A stretch of DNA of 44,008 bases from Akkermansia muciniphila (lineage in GTDB: Bacteria > Verrucomicrobiota > Verrucomicrobiia > Chthoniobacterales > Chthoniobacteraceae), in assembly GCA_945874745.1 (NCBI GenBank), contig CAMCIN010000002.1, positions 1 through 44,008 of the forward strand. Direction: 5' to 3'. How positions within the stretch are numbered: the stretch's first letter is position 1; each line of letters begins with the position of its first letter. A model generated the notes under the pieces. That model did no database searches, was not told the origin of the DNA, and worked only from the letters and a program-made list of their open reading frames with translations. The translations under genes were made by a program, and so were the position numbers. Shown one piece after another: positions 32,760-41,914 of this stretch.

Positions 32760-34001
32760 TCAGTCCAGCACCGCGAGAGAAACGAGTTCCAGGACGCGCC
32801 GGAGTCCGTCGTCGCCGCCGAGGCTGCCCTCGTTGTAGGCGCTGCGTGGGATGGGCTGCCAGCCCTCGCGCGAATGGTCGGTGAACTCGGGTTGCGGCAG
32901 GCCGGTTAGAGCGGGATCGTATTGGCCGTCCTTGCCGCCGAGTTTGTAGATTACCAGATCCTGCGAAGGCACTATGAGGATCCCGAAGCCGCCGGCGCCG
33001 GACTTGAAGAAGGCGTCCCGGGGGGCGCCCAAAACGTGGCCGTCCGCGTTTGTTTCAAACTGCAGCGTGAACGGGGTGTGTGGGTTGTAGGGGGAGATTT
33101 CCTGGCACTTGCGGATATAGTCCGCTGGGACGAGCTGCTTGCCTTCCCACCTGCCGCCCTTGGACAGGCAGTAGCCGAAGCGCAGCGCGTCGGTGGCGTG
33201 GATGGCGGTACTGCCGGCGCCGTTGGCGTGCGGCATGTCAAAGTCGCCGCGGTGCAGGCAGTAGCCCCAGGACTCCCAGCCCATGGGGTTTCCCAGACGC
33301 GTGCGGATGTAGTCCTGCAGCTCCATCCCGGCGATGTTGCGCAGCACGATGGAGGCGATGTGCGGCGCGGGCGAGGAGTAGGAGTAGCCCTCTCCCGGCG
33401 CGCACCAGAGGGGCACGTCCAGCGAGGAACGGTCCAGGTCGCGGATGTTCTGTCCGGGGACCGGCTTGAGCGGCTGGCTCTTGCCTAGCACGAAGCCGGA
33501 GGGAGTCTGGCCTTCGCCCCAGTAGCCGGAACTCATGCAAAGCAGCTGCCCGAGCTTGATGTCGGCCTTGCGCGGGTCGTTGAGCGGGAGCGCCTGAGGC
33601 AGGTACTTTTCCGTAAAGACTTTTGTGTCGAGGCCCTCCGGAATGCGGTCCTTGAACTCGTGCAGCATCACTCCGCAGGCGATGCTGGTGTAGGCCTTGC
33701 CAGTGGAAGCCATGTCAGGGTTGGCGTTGCGGCTGGCTCTGCCGAAGTACTTTTCAAACACCAGGTAGCCTTTGCGCACAACAAGCAGGCCGCCGTTGGG
33801 GGTGCCTCGTTCGCAGACCTGGTAGGCCTTTTCTAAGCGGTCCAGTGCGATTCCGGCTTTTTCCCGGATTTCAGCCGGAGCAGAAAGCGTGCGCCAGCCG
33901 CCTTTACTGTCCGGGGGCGGGAAGTAGTCGGCGGCGGGGAGGGCGGAGGGCAGGGAGAGGAAGATGGCGAGGAGCCCAAGGGCGGGGCGGAGGGGGCGCA
34001 T
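32760..34001 (-). CDS. Exported serine hydrolase, beta-lactamase/esterase class C fold
   Basis: 413-residue exported enzyme. Signal peptide GLLAIFLSLPSALPAADY. The catalytic SxxK is S99-T-G-K102 (MASTGKAYTSIA); the second motif appears as Tyr in GEGYSYSSPAPH (Y-x-S rather than Y-x-N), and a Gly-rich GAGGFGILIVPSQDLVIYKLGG end marks the third region. It belongs to the class C beta-lactamase/EstB-like hydrolases, which cleave esters or peptides in the periplasm; true antibiotic resistance is unlikely. It is convergent with the propeller gene and lies 7 bases downstream of the MscS gene, so the two are probably cotranscribed. Confidence 0.88.
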   Translation of the reverse strand: MRPLRPALGLLAIFLSLPSALPAADYFPPPDSKGGWRTLSAPAEIREKAGIALDRLEKAYQVCERGTPNGGLLVVRKGYLVFEKYFGRASRNANPDMASTGKAYTSIACGVMLHEFKDRIPEGLDTKVFTEKYLPQALPLNDPRKADIKLGQLLCMSSGYWGEGQTPSGFVLGKSQPLKPVPGQNIRDLDRSSLDVPLWCAPGEGYSYSSPAPHIASIVLRNIAGMELQDYIRTRLGNPMGWESWGYCLHRGDFDMPHANGAGSTAIHATDALRFGYCLSKGGRWEGKQLVPADYIRKCQEISPYNPHTPFTLQFETNADGHVLGAPRDAFFKSGAGGFGILIVPSQDLVIYKLGGKDGQYDPALTGLPQPEFTDHSREGWQPIPRSAYNEGSLGGDDGLRRVLELVSLAVLD

Positions 34002-34008
34002 GGGAATC

Positions 34009-35100
34009 TCAGCGGGCGGGTTGTGGATGTGGGGCGGGGGTGGGAGGAGCGGAAACGGCCAGCTTCAGGCCGGAGCGTTTTGCCGCGTGCCATATACCGG
34101 TCTGGACGGAGTCGGAAGCTTCCATGAGCGAGTCTTCGTTGGCCACCCAGAAGACGAGCTCGTAGTGGATGGCGGCTTCTGCAAAGTCCTTCAAGGCGGC
34201 CTTTGGCGCCGGAGTGGACAGGACGTTGCGCGCTGAATTCGCGGCGCTCAGCAGGCAAGCCTTCACGTCCTCGGGGGCGGCACCGTGGTCAAACCCGACG
34301 GTGACGCGTAGCGCCCGCTCGGAGGTGGGGGCCGACAGGTTGACGATTGTGCCACCGGCGATGGACTTGTTTGGGACGTCGACCAGGACGTTTTCCGGGG
34401 AGCGCATCCGGGTGGAGCGCCAATTGACCTCCTGTACCTGCAGTCGCCTGGAGTTTATGAGTAGCCAGTCTCCCTTTTTGAAGGGACTGCTTATCTGCAG
34501 GGCAATTCCCGAGAGCAGGTTGCCCAGAAGGTCCTGGCTGGCAAAACCCAGCACCGCCACGGAGACGGTCGAGCCGAGTTCCAGGCCGCTGAGATCCTTG
34601 TGGTACACTCCGGTGGCGATGAGGACCAGTGAGAGGCCCACGATGCAGGCGCTTCCAATGTCGCTCAGAAACTTGGGGGCCTCAGCCTCCATGGTGCGCT
34701 CAAACCAGTCGTCCCAGAAATATTTGCGCACCAACTGCACAAGGGTCAGGGCGCAGAAAAGAATGGAGACCGCAAGAAGGCCCTGCAGCAGAGCCTCCGG
34801 AAATAGGAAGGGATGAACCGGGGCGGTGGCGTTGTCCATTGCCACATCCGATGGGGTCTTGGCGCGGGCGGCGAACTGCGACTCAACGGTCCACTGGTAG
34901 ATGTAGAGGGGCAGGTGCGCGCTGAGGGCAGCGCACGCGATTTTGTACCGGATGCCCAGCGGTACGCGGTAGCGGTTGACCAGCACCCTGCGTACAGCAA
35001 GCCCGGTGGAGAGTAAAACCGGGATGAACAGGAGGGCGCAGACGAGTTCGAGCGTGTATTGGCGGGCGATTTCCATCGGGGTGGGCCGGCAGCATGACAT
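34009..35100 (-). CDS. MscS-family mechanosensitive ion channel
   Basis: 363 residues with the ATG at 35100 (MSCCRPTPMEIARQY). This start is chosen because GCAGGG lies just upstream; alternatives are 35148 and 35076. Membrane helices are at about 15-35, 45-65, 95-120 and 140-165. The pore helix and beta domain are typical of MscS: VSVAVLGFASQDLLGNLLSGI, then SSPFKKGDWLLI, VQEVNWRSTRMRSPENVLVDVPN, followed by the alpha/beta end (VTVGFDHGAAPEDVKACL). Such channels open on membrane tension to release solutes after osmotic downshock. Confidence 0.9.
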   Translation of the reverse strand: MSCCRPTPMEIARQYTLELVCALLFIPVLLSTGLAVRRVLVNRYRVPLGIRYKIACAALSAHLPLYIYQWTVESQFAARAKTPSDVAMDNATAPVHPFLFPEALLQGLLAVSILFCALTLVQLVRKYFWDDWFERTMEAEAPKFLSDIGSACIVGLSLVLIATGVYHKDLSGLELGSTVSVAVLGFASQDLLGNLLSGIALQISSPFKKGDWLLINSRRLQVQEVNWRSTRMRSPENVLVDVPNKSIAGGTIVNLSAPTSERALRVTVGFDHGAAPEDVKACLLSAANSARNVLSTPAPKAALKDFAEAAIHYELVFWVANEDSLMEASDSVQTGIWHAAKRSGLKLAVSAPPTPAPHPQPAR

Positions 35101-35211
35101 GTCGCCCTGCTTCAGTCTATCAGAGTGGACGCCCAGGGTGGGGGGCAAGGGGTGGCGTTCGGCGCAGGCCGCCTCCCCCGGCGAAAGCGGGGCGAAAAAC
35201 TCCGGCGATTA

Positions 35212-35832
35212 ATGTGGGAGACTTCTTGCCTCGCGGCGCAGAAATCGCAGGCTGTCGGGGTGCGTGAATTTCAGCCTCAATCCGAGTCGCTGGCGGGGTC
35301 AGTGTTGCTGGCCCATCCCGGTCTCCGTGATCCTAACTTCGAGCGGACCGTCGTGTTTTTGTCGATGCAGGACGCAGAGAACGGAGCCTTCGGCGTTGTC
35401 CTTAATAGACCCAGTGGAAAGCGCTTAAACGAGCTGATGCCCAACGAAGAGCTGGGCGAACTGGCTATGGTGCCCGTCTATTTGGGCGGGCCAGTGGGGT
35501 CGGACCAGCTGTTGTTGGCGGCCTTTCGCTGGCATGAGGACGCCGCCACCGGTGGGGGTTCCTGGTCCTGGCGTCATGATTTGACGCTGGAGACCGCTCT
35601 GGAGATGGTGCAGGAGGAAGGCACGGTGCTGCGCGTTTTTGCCGGTTATTCCGGCTGGAGCAAGGGGCAGCTCGAAAAGGAGCTGACGGGAACCACCTGG
35701 GTGGTGCATTCCCCGGGGCCCAGTCTCTTGGAGCCGGACCTCCTCCCAGTGCTCTGGAAGGGACTGGTGCGCACGCACGGTCCGGTGTTTGAGTTTCTCA
35801 CGGACGTGCCGGAGAACCTCGGCGATAATTAA
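35212..35832 (+). CDS. YqgE/AlgH family protein
   Basis: 206-residue cytoplasmic protein of the UPF0301 (YqgE/AlgH) family. Typical marks: GSVLLAHPGLRDPNFERTVV, FGVVLNRPSGKRLNEL, VPVYLGGPVGSDQLLLAAF, VFAGYSGWSKGQLEKEL and WVVHSPGPSLLEPD. The family function is uncertain; Pseudomonas AlgH was linked to alginate regulation, but a general role is more likely. The start at 35212 is the first ATG at a distance fitting the family; GTG at the VREFQPQS position is an alternative. The C-terminal helix is normal. Confidence 0.92.
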   Translation: MWETSCLAAQKSQAVGVREFQPQSESLAGSVLLAHPGLRDPNFERTVVFLSMQDAENGAFGVVLNRPSGKRLNELMPNEELGELAMVPVYLGGPVGSDQLLLAAFRWHEDAATGGGSWSWRHDLTLETALEMVQEEGTVLRVFAGYSGWSKGQLEKELTGTTWVVHSPGPSLLEPDLLPVLWKGLVRTHGPVFEFLTDVPENLGDN

Positions 35833-35860
35833 CCTGTCCGCGCGGCCCTGTCCTTGGACC

Positions 35861-37057
35861 TCAGGCAAAGAGCAGGTCCGGGAGCAGGATAGGGGGTGGC
35901 TCGCAGATGCGGCCAATCAGGTCGTCCCAGACGGCGTGTCCTTTGAGAATCTCGATTTCGACCCTGAGAAAAAGGACGGGGACATCCATCTCCGGCGCCC
36001 GGTGGGGAAACCGCACGCTGTCCTTTTCCGTGGTGATGACGGCGTCCAGATCCCTCCGGACACAGCGGGAAATGAAGTCGTTGAGCTCCGAATCCACAAA
36101 GCGGTGGTGGTCGGCAAAACGGGCGGTGAGGTTGAGCTTGGCGCCCAGATCGGTGAGTTTGTCCTCAAAGCTTTCCGGCCTCGCGATTCCTGAAAGCGCC
36201 CCCACGTGGCGGCCCTGCAGCCATTCCAGCGGGAGCTCTTCTCCGGTGTAGAGGTTCTTGAGGTGCAGCGCGCGGTGCGTGCATTCGATGATTCCTGCCG
36301 TGGGATTGTAGCGGCGGATCCGCTTTACAAGGGCGCCCTGGTCGGTGCCATTGCTTTTGGTCAGGAAAATGTAGTTGGCTCGGGCGAGGTTTTCCGGCGG
36401 TTCCCTGAGGGTGCCGCGGGGGAGTAGATGCTCGTTGCCGAAGGGGGCCTGGCAGTCGATGAGGCAGATGTCGATGCGGCGGCTGAGGGTGACGTACTGC
36501 ATGCCGTCGTCGAGGAGGAGCGTGTCGCAACCAAAGGAGCGGACGCCTTCGAGCGCGGCGCGCACCCTGTCCTTGTCGACGAGGACCACCACGTTGGCCA
36601 GCGACCTTGCCAGCATGTAGGGCTCGTCGCCGGCGAACCGGCTGTCGAGCAGGAGCCTCTGGCCGTCGTGCACCACCCGGGTTTTGCGCTGGTCGAGGCC
36701 CAGCCATTTGCGTTGCAGACGGCGGAGCAGGGGCGGCTTTTTGGCCTTGTAGCCCCGCGAAAGGATGGCAACCCGTCTTCCCTCATCCTGCAAGGTGCGG
36801 GCCAGTTTTTCCACGACCGGTGTCTTGCCCGTGCCCCCCACTGTGAGGTTGCCGATGGAAATCACCAGGCAGCCCGTGCTGTGGGGGCGGAACACCCGTT
36901 CGGCAAAGAGGCGCAGTTTCGCCTGAACAATCACCCGGAACAGGCCGCTCAGCAGCCAGAGAAAGCTGCGCAGGAGCGCTGCGCGTTTGCCTCGCCGGCG
37001 CTCAAGGATGACCTCGATCGCGAACTGTTCAAACTCCTCGAGTCTCGGGGAAGCCAT
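35861..37057 (-). CDS. lpxK: Tetraacyldisaccharide 4'-kinase
   Basis: 398-residue inner-membrane-associated kinase that phosphorylates the 4' position of the lipid A disaccharide. The Walker A site is SIGNLTVGGTGKTP; other marks are VAILSRGYKAKKP, FAGDEPYMLA, TLLLDDGMQYVTLSRRIDI (LpxK usually has DDGFQH here), and the C-terminal VITTEKDSVRFP. An N-terminal hydrophobic segment (LLRSFLWLLSGLFRVIVQAK) is the membrane anchor. Length is slightly above the usual 330-350 because of an N-terminal extension. It follows thrB by 24 bases, so the two may share a transcript. Its presence shows the organism makes lipid A. Confidence 0.95.
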   Translation of the reverse strand: MASPRLEEFEQFAIEVILERRRGKRAALLRSFLWLLSGLFRVIVQAKLRLFAERVFRPHSTGCLVISIGNLTVGGTGKTPVVEKLARTLQDEGRRVAILSRGYKAKKPPLLRRLQRKWLGLDQRKTRVVHDGQRLLLDSRFAGDEPYMLARSLANVVVLVDKDRVRAALEGVRSFGCDTLLLDDGMQYVTLSRRIDICLIDCQAPFGNEHLLPRGTLREPPENLARANYIFLTKSNGTDQGALVKRIRRYNPTAGIIECTHRALHLKNLYTGEELPLEWLQGRHVGALSGIARPESFEDKLTDLGAKLNLTARFADHHRFVDSELNDFISRCVRRDLDAVITTEKDSVRFPHRAPEMDVPVLFLRVEIEILKGHAVWDDLIGRICEPPPILLPDLLFA

Positions 37058-37081
37058 GGGGCTGCGGTACGTTCCTGCGAC

Positions 37082-37951
37082 TCAAGAGGCGTTGACCACA
37101 GTCATGCCTGTGTTGTCCGCGTGGGTGAGAAGGGTCCGGTGGCTCCCTTCGGCCGCCTGCGACATCGCGGCGGCAACCCCCTCGGGCGCCTCGGTGGTCA
37201 CACAGCAAATGGTGGAGCCGGAGCCGGAAAGAAAGCCTCCAAGGGCGCCGGCCTTTTCCCCCGCAGCGATGACTTCCGTGAGAAAGGGAATGAGGGCGTG
37301 TCTGAAGGGTTGGTGGAGGCCGTCGCGGAAGGCGCCCCGGAGGAGCGCGTAGTTTTGGGAGGCGAAGGCAGCGGTGATGCGGCAGGCGTTGGCGCAGCTC
37401 AGGACGGCGGCGGAGTGGTCGAGTTGTCGCGGCAGGACCTCGCGCGCGGCGGGCGTGCTGACTTCAAAGTCGGGAATGAGCAGCACAAAGTGGAGTTCGG
37501 GAGCCACTTCAAAGCGGGCGACCACGGGGCCCCCCGCCACGGTAAAGCCACCGTACGCTGCCGGAGCCGCATTGTCCGGATGCCCTTCGAGGCCTGCGCA
37601 GAGTTCAAAAAGGACGTCGCGCGAGACGGCCCCATCTGCAAGGGCGTTCAAGCCCGCAAGCAGCCCCAGCCGGACGGTGACCGAACTGCCCATGCCGCGG
37701 GAGGGGGGAACCTGGCCCGAGATGGTCCAATCAAAGGGGAAGGGCTCGAGGCCGGTTTTGGAAAAGAAACCGTGGGAGGCCTCCGCTGCCATGGCGTCCC
37801 CGGGATTGGATCCGGCAGGCGTCTGGGTCTGCGCTTTTGGCGTGCGGGAGACGGTGACCTCGTTGGAAAGCCCCAGCGCGATGCCGAGGCAATCATAGCC
37901 CGGCCCTAGATTGGCAGTGGTTCCCGGTACGCGTACGGTGGCGGATTGCAT
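37082..37951 (-). CDS. thrB: Homoserine kinase
   Basis: 289-residue GHMP-family kinase that makes O-phosphohomoserine in threonine biosynthesis. Seen: N-terminal VRVPGTTANLGPGYDCLGIAL (family motif VxxPxTxANLGPGFD), the ATP loop PPSRGMGSSVTVRLGLLAG (PxxxGLGSSAA-type, here with Met and Val) and the C-terminal GGFLSGSGSTICCVT. Length is normal for ThrB. The ATG at 37951 starts directly at the conserved N-terminus. The gene is 24 bases upstream of lpxK and 84 bases from the helical-repeat gene. Confidence 0.95.
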   Translation of the reverse strand: MQSATVRVPGTTANLGPGYDCLGIALGLSNEVTVSRTPKAQTQTPAGSNPGDAMAAEASHGFFSKTGLEPFPFDWTISGQVPPSRGMGSSVTVRLGLLAGLNALADGAVSRDVLFELCAGLEGHPDNAAPAAYGGFTVAGGPVVARFEVAPELHFVLLIPDFEVSTPAAREVLPRQLDHSAAVLSCANACRITAAFASQNYALLRGAFRDGLHQPFRHALIPFLTEVIAAGEKAGALGGFLSGSGSTICCVTTEAPEGVAAAMSQAAEGSHRTLLTHADNTGMTVVNAS

Positions 37952-38035
37952 CGGTAAAGTATGAGCGCGAAGAGGGGCTCTCGTCCATAGCCGCGGTGGC
38001 GCCGGACTCTGCGGGCCTCGCGGGGCGGCCGCCGG

Positions 38036-39385
38036 TTAGTTGCCTGCGCGCCGCTCGCGGAATTGGCGGAAGCGCTGCGGATCGAAGCGCTTTGAAGCGG
38101 CCTCGGAGAGGGCTTCGCGTTCGCTGGCGGACATGTCGGGGGCCTTGGCCAGCCATTCTGCTGCCGCAGCGGGGTTGAGCCGCTGCCAGATTGCGAGAGT
38201 CTGGGTGAGCACCGCGGTGCGCTGCTCACCCTGCGGCAGGGTGGAGGCCCACGCTGCAGCGCCCTCGGGATCCCGGGGGGCCGTGCGGTCGGCGAAGGAA
38301 GCCACTGCCGAATCGCGTTCAGCGCCCTTGGGCAACGTGTCCAGCCAGGTTGCCGCGGCCACTACGTCGCGGCTGGCCCATTCGCGGGCGATCCCGGCGT
38401 ACGCGGAGGCCTTGGTCGTCCCATCCGGCAGCACCGAAGCCCATTCCAGAGCGCTTTCGGGGCTCTGTCTGACCAACGCACCTGCAATGACCGAGCCCGC
38501 GCCTGAGAGGGTGTTCGCCGGCAGTTCCTTCGCCAGTTTCTGGGCCTCCTCCAGGTTCGTTGTGGCGATTTGCGTGACGACCGAATCCAGTCCTGCCTTG
38601 CGTCCGGGTCCGTCTGGGAGGCTTTGTGCGGCAGCCAGTGCCGTGTTTGGATCCTTCGTTCCCAGTGCGGCAAGCGCACGCGTGACCAGCAGCGACTGAT
38701 CCTTGCCCTCGGCCAGCTGGTTGGCGAAATCCAACGCGCGCAGGGGGTCCGCCTTGGCGATCCGGTCCAGAATCGCCACGCTCGCTTCTTTGCGTATCTC
38801 CCCCTCAGGCAGATTGGAGAACCAGCGCAGGGCTCCCGCCGGATTGGCCTTGGCCCAGGCTCCGAAAAAAGCGTCGCCCGGGGGTTTTCCTTTGCCTTCC
38901 TGCCACTCTTTTGTCGCTCCTTCCGGGTCGATTTCAGCCCAGCGTCTTTCCAGGGCGCGAATGGCGATCGGGTTGTTTTCTGCGCGCGCGCGCTCCAGCG
39001 CTTCGCCGATGCTCTCCTTGCCCAACTCGGAAACGGACTCGTAGATCCCGAGAAATCTGCGCAAATCGCTCTTTTCCTCAAAAGCGGCCGAAATGCTGGT
39101 CATAATCTGCAGCGGGGTGCGTTTGGATTCAGCGAGGGTCGTTTCTCCGAGAAGGCGGGAAAACTCCGCGTCCGTGGCGTCGGCTGCTTCGGAGGAAACG
39201 CCGTTTTGGCCGGACTTTGACAAGGCAAGTCGCGGGGAGGCAGTCGCACTTTCGCTGGAAGCCGCACCGGAGGCGGCCCTCTGGGACGATTGTTGCAGGC
39301 TGCGACCCAGCGGGATGCCCAGCACGATAGCAGCTGCGGTGAGCAGCGGGAGACCGAGGGATGAGGAAAGGAGGTTTTTGCTCAC
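38036..39385 (-). CDS. Exported alpha-helical repeat protein, unknown function
   Basis: 449 residues, GTG start at 39385. The N-terminus (LLSSSLGLPLLTAAAIVLGIPLG) is a signal peptide or single membrane anchor, then a Ser/Ala-rich linker to about residue 80. From about 105 to the end it is built of repeats of roughly 34-40 residues with the pattern D-P-x-x-A-x-x-W-A-x-x-L-P-x-G-x-x-R-x-x-A (for example DPEGAAAWASTLPQGEQRTA, SPESALEWASVLPDGTTKAS), which should fold as a TPR-like superhelix for protein binding. Such repeat proteins are common in Verrucomicrobiota, function not established. It ends before thrB in the same direction. Confidence 0.75.
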   Translation of the reverse strand: MSKNLLSSSLGLPLLTAAAIVLGIPLGRSLQQSSQRAASGAASSESATASPRLALSKSGQNGVSSEAADATDAEFSRLLGETTLAESKRTPLQIMTSISAAFEEKSDLRRFLGIYESVSELGKESIGEALERARAENNPIAIRALERRWAEIDPEGATKEWQEGKGKPPGDAFFGAWAKANPAGALRWFSNLPEGEIRKEASVAILDRIAKADPLRALDFANQLAEGKDQSLLVTRALAALGTKDPNTALAAAQSLPDGPGRKAGLDSVVTQIATTNLEEAQKLAKELPANTLSGAGSVIAGALVRQSPESALEWASVLPDGTTKASAYAGIAREWASRDVVAAATWLDTLPKGAERDSAVASFADRTAPRDPEGAAAWASTLPQGEQRTAVLTQTLAIWQRLNPAAAAEWLAKAPDMSASEREALSEAASKRFDPQRFRQFRERRAGN

Positions 39386-39645
39386 GGAAGGGGGCAGGTT
39401 CTAAAGATCGCCGTTCCGGGCCAGGTGCGCCATGGATCCGTTGCGTTAGACTGTCAAACCTGTGGGTCGAAACATAGCCGATGCGAGAGTGAAACTAAAT
39501 CGGAAATAACAGAGATCCAACACACAGCAGCCAGGGTGGGCGGTGGACTATTCAGGAGAGGGGACTGGTGGCGCCCCGCCCACGACCCGCCAGTGGGGAA
39601 AGGCGGCGGGGATCGGTCCCGGCTTGTCGGAGGACAGGGCAAAAT

Positions 39646-40629
39646 TTATCTTGGGCTCAACGAAACCTCCCCGGCGGAAAAGCTCTGGAGTGTGCCGTCC
39701 TCCATTCGGAGCTGGAGGAGGCCGTCGGGATCCAAGGCCTCTGCGGTGCCTTCTACCGCCGTGGTGCCCGTGTGCAGAGTGAGCCGCCGGCCGAGCACGC
39801 TGCTGCGGCGGACAACTTCGGCCAGTGGGGCGGAGAAATCCTGTTCCAAGCGGGGAAGCTGTTGGCCGAGATGCCCGAGAAGACTCGCGGCGACCGCGGC
39901 CCGCTCCAGCGTGTGCCCCGCAAGCAGCCGCAGGGAGGTGGCCGTCGTGTCGAGCGGAGCCGGGAAATCGGGTTGGTTGACGTTCATCCCGATGCCCAGG
40001 ACGACAAAGTTTCCCCGCACAGGGTCGCTTCCCGTCTCGGCGAGGATCCCTGCTAGTTTTTTGCCGGAGGCGACAACATCGTTGGGCCACTTGATTTGGA
40101 CGCTGTTCCCGGGCAGGAATTCCGCCGCGCAGCGGGCCACGGCCAGAGCCGCCAGGGTGGTCAGCCGCGGCCAGAACCGTTGGTCCGCTGTGGGGCGCAG
40201 TAGCAGGGAGAGACTGAGGCCTTCTCCCGCGTCAGACTCCCATTTGCGTGCAAACCGTCCCCGGCCGGCCGTTTGGTATTCTGCAAAGATGGCGAGAGGT
40301 CCGGGAAGACCGAGCTGCCCCTGCTCAAGGGCCACCGTATTTGTGGAGCCCGTGCTCTCCAGGGTCCATATCTCGCCCAGCCAGTCGGTGCCGGGGCGGG
40401 CAAGTAGATCATCGGCGACCAGCTTTTCAGGCAGGGACTGGAGAATGTAGCCCCGCAGCGGATGCAGCGGCAGCTCGACGCCGGCTTCCCGCAACCGCGC
40501 AACCGCATCCTGAACCTGAGTCCGGGGGACATCGAGCAGGCTGGCAAGGGCGCCCGGTGGGTGTGGCTGCTCCCGCAACAGGCGGAGAATGGAGGATCCA
40601 AGGGTCACCTTCGACTTGAGGAGGGGCAC
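39646..40629 (-). CDS. birA: Biotin--[acetyl-CoA-carboxylase] ligase
   Basis: 327-residue BirA: an N-terminal winged-helix domain (about 1-70; LRLLREQPHPPGALASLLDV) that can bind an operator, then the ligase domain with TAGRGRFARKWESDAG (biotinyl-adenylate loop), IKWPNDVVASGKKLAGIL and LGIGMNVNQPDFP, then the small C-terminal domain. It activates biotin with ATP and attaches it to carboxyl carrier proteins. The two-domain form implies a dual repressor/ligase role. GTG start at 40629; a shorter start is possible. It lies 19 bases after the TraB-like gene. Confidence 0.93.
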   Translation of the reverse strand: MPLLKSKVTLGSSILRLLREQPHPPGALASLLDVPRTQVQDAVARLREAGVELPLHPLRGYILQSLPEKLVADDLLARPGTDWLGEIWTLESTGSTNTVALEQGQLGLPGPLAIFAEYQTAGRGRFARKWESDAGEGLSLSLLLRPTADQRFWPRLTTLAALAVARCAAEFLPGNSVQIKWPNDVVASGKKLAGILAETGSDPVRGNFVVLGIGMNVNQPDFPAPLDTTATSLRLLAGHTLERAAVAASLLGHLGQQLPRLEQDFSAPLAEVVRRSSVLGRRLTLHTGTTAVEGTAEALDPDGLLQLRMEDGTLQSFSAGEVSLSPR

Positions 40630-40648
40630 TGTCCGGCCCGGTTGCCGC

Positions 40649-41869
40649 TCAAAGCTGGGGCAGGAGTTTGAGTTCCAGTTCCTTCCACTTGAAAACCTCC
40701 ACGCGCTTGGTCTCGATCCTGCGGGCCTTCATGGCGAGCAAGCCACGTTCAATCCCGGGCATGTGCGCGGCTCCCCAGGGGACCGCCACATGGTCGTATT
40801 GGGGCAGAGCCAGTTTGAGCCCTTCCAGGACCTTGTTGTTTCGTGTTTCAAGGATGTCCTTCCAGAGCACCATCGGATCCATTCCGTCAAGTGCTTCCAG
40901 TGCAGCAAGAACGCCCTCTGTTTCGCCAGCTTTCATGTTTTTAAGGACCCGCCCCAACCCGTTCAGAACGCTCACTGTTCCGGGCGAAAAATCGCTCACA
41001 TCTGCATCACACCTGAGGACAGCGTGGCTCTTGTGCTGTACGGTCAAGTCGGGTTGCGCCGTCAGGCCGACGCTGTCCGCCGCACCCGAATAGTCGAGGG
41101 CGGCTTTCATCAGCCCCTTTTGATCCGTGACCCCCTCGGGAAGAATGACCGAACTCTTTTCCGGAAGCCCGTCCATCAGGGTTTCGTAAAAGGCGGGCGA
41201 AGCGATGTGAATGGTCGGGAGCAGGTAGATTTTCCGTCCGTTCTGTTCGTAGATCCGCGCCTCGGTGAAGATGCCGACGGGTGTGACCTCCAGAAACCCA
41301 GAGGAATACTCCCGGACCATAATCTGGGCTGAGAGAAGCAGGTAGGCAAAGAGCGCCGGGAGCACCAAAAACAGCTTCGTTGCCAGAGTTAGACCGGTGC
41401 GCACCCAGGAGAACTGGGCAAAACAGGTGGCCTCCCGCGGAAAGAGAAAGGACGCGCCGCCGGAGCGTCTGCGAAGCACCAGGAGGGTGCCGGATCCGGC
41501 GAGCGTCTGGGCCAACGCCCCCCAGAGCTCCAAACTCTGCCACGAAAAGTACGCGGAAAGCGGGAGCAAATAGAACGCCTTCCAGAAGGTCAGAAAAAGC
41601 GCCGGCAGCAGGATTTTCCAGTGCGTCCGGCGGTAGCTGCAGACAAGCAGTGTGACGAGGACCGCCAAAAGCACCGAACAAAAGCCAGCCACGGCGTTTG
41701 CAGTCCCCAGCAGCGTGCCGGCCAGTCCGGTGGGAAGCCCCCTATGGAGGAGATTCAGCAGGCCCTCTGCGGTGAAGGCGAGCAGGTAGCCGTTGAAAAT
41801 CTGCCCCAGCCAGCCGGCCTGGCCGGTTGGAGCGGAGTTGGGAGGGGCATCTGGCGCGAGATCAGGCAT
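40649..41869 (-). CDS. Membrane protein with C-terminal TraB/GumN-like domain
   Basis: 406 residues. The N-terminal half has five to six membrane helices (from about residue 25: IFNGYLLAFTAEGLLNLL; AVAGFCSVLLAVLVTLLVCS; ILLPALFLTFWKAFYLLPL; and TLATKLFLVLPALFAYLLLS near 160-185). The C-terminal half (about 210-406) resembles the TraB/GumN/TIKI family: IYLLPTIHIASPAFYETL, SSVILPEGVTD, and VPWGAAHMPGIERGLL, with two conserved His. TIKI members are metalloproteases; bacterial roles are unknown. It is upstream of birA and probably cotranscribed with it. Confidence 0.72.
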   Translation of the reverse strand: MPDLAPDAPPNSAPTGQAGWLGQIFNGYLLAFTAEGLLNLLHRGLPTGLAGTLLGTANAVAGFCSVLLAVLVTLLVCSYRRTHWKILLPALFLTFWKAFYLLPLSAYFSWQSLELWGALAQTLAGSGTLLVLRRRSGGASFLFPREATCFAQFSWVRTGLTLATKLFLVLPALFAYLLLSAQIMVREYSSGFLEVTPVGIFTEARIYEQNGRKIYLLPTIHIASPAFYETLMDGLPEKSSVILPEGVTDQKGLMKAALDYSGAADSVGLTAQPDLTVQHKSHAVLRCDADVSDFSPGTVSVLNGLGRVLKNMKAGETEGVLAALEALDGMDPMVLWKDILETRNNKVLEGLKLALPQYDHVAVPWGAAHMPGIERGLLAMKARRIETKRVEVFKWKELELKLLPQL

Positions 41870-41914
41870 GGGCTTTGGCTGCGGCGGAAGCGGGCCACCT
41901 GCACCACCGACCCC

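Noticed and set aside
36428-37909. 493-codon plus-strand frame
   Set aside because: Antisense to lpxK and thrB, no domain.
39425-40450. 341-codon plus-strand frame
   Set aside because: Antisense to birA, which is confirmed by motifs.
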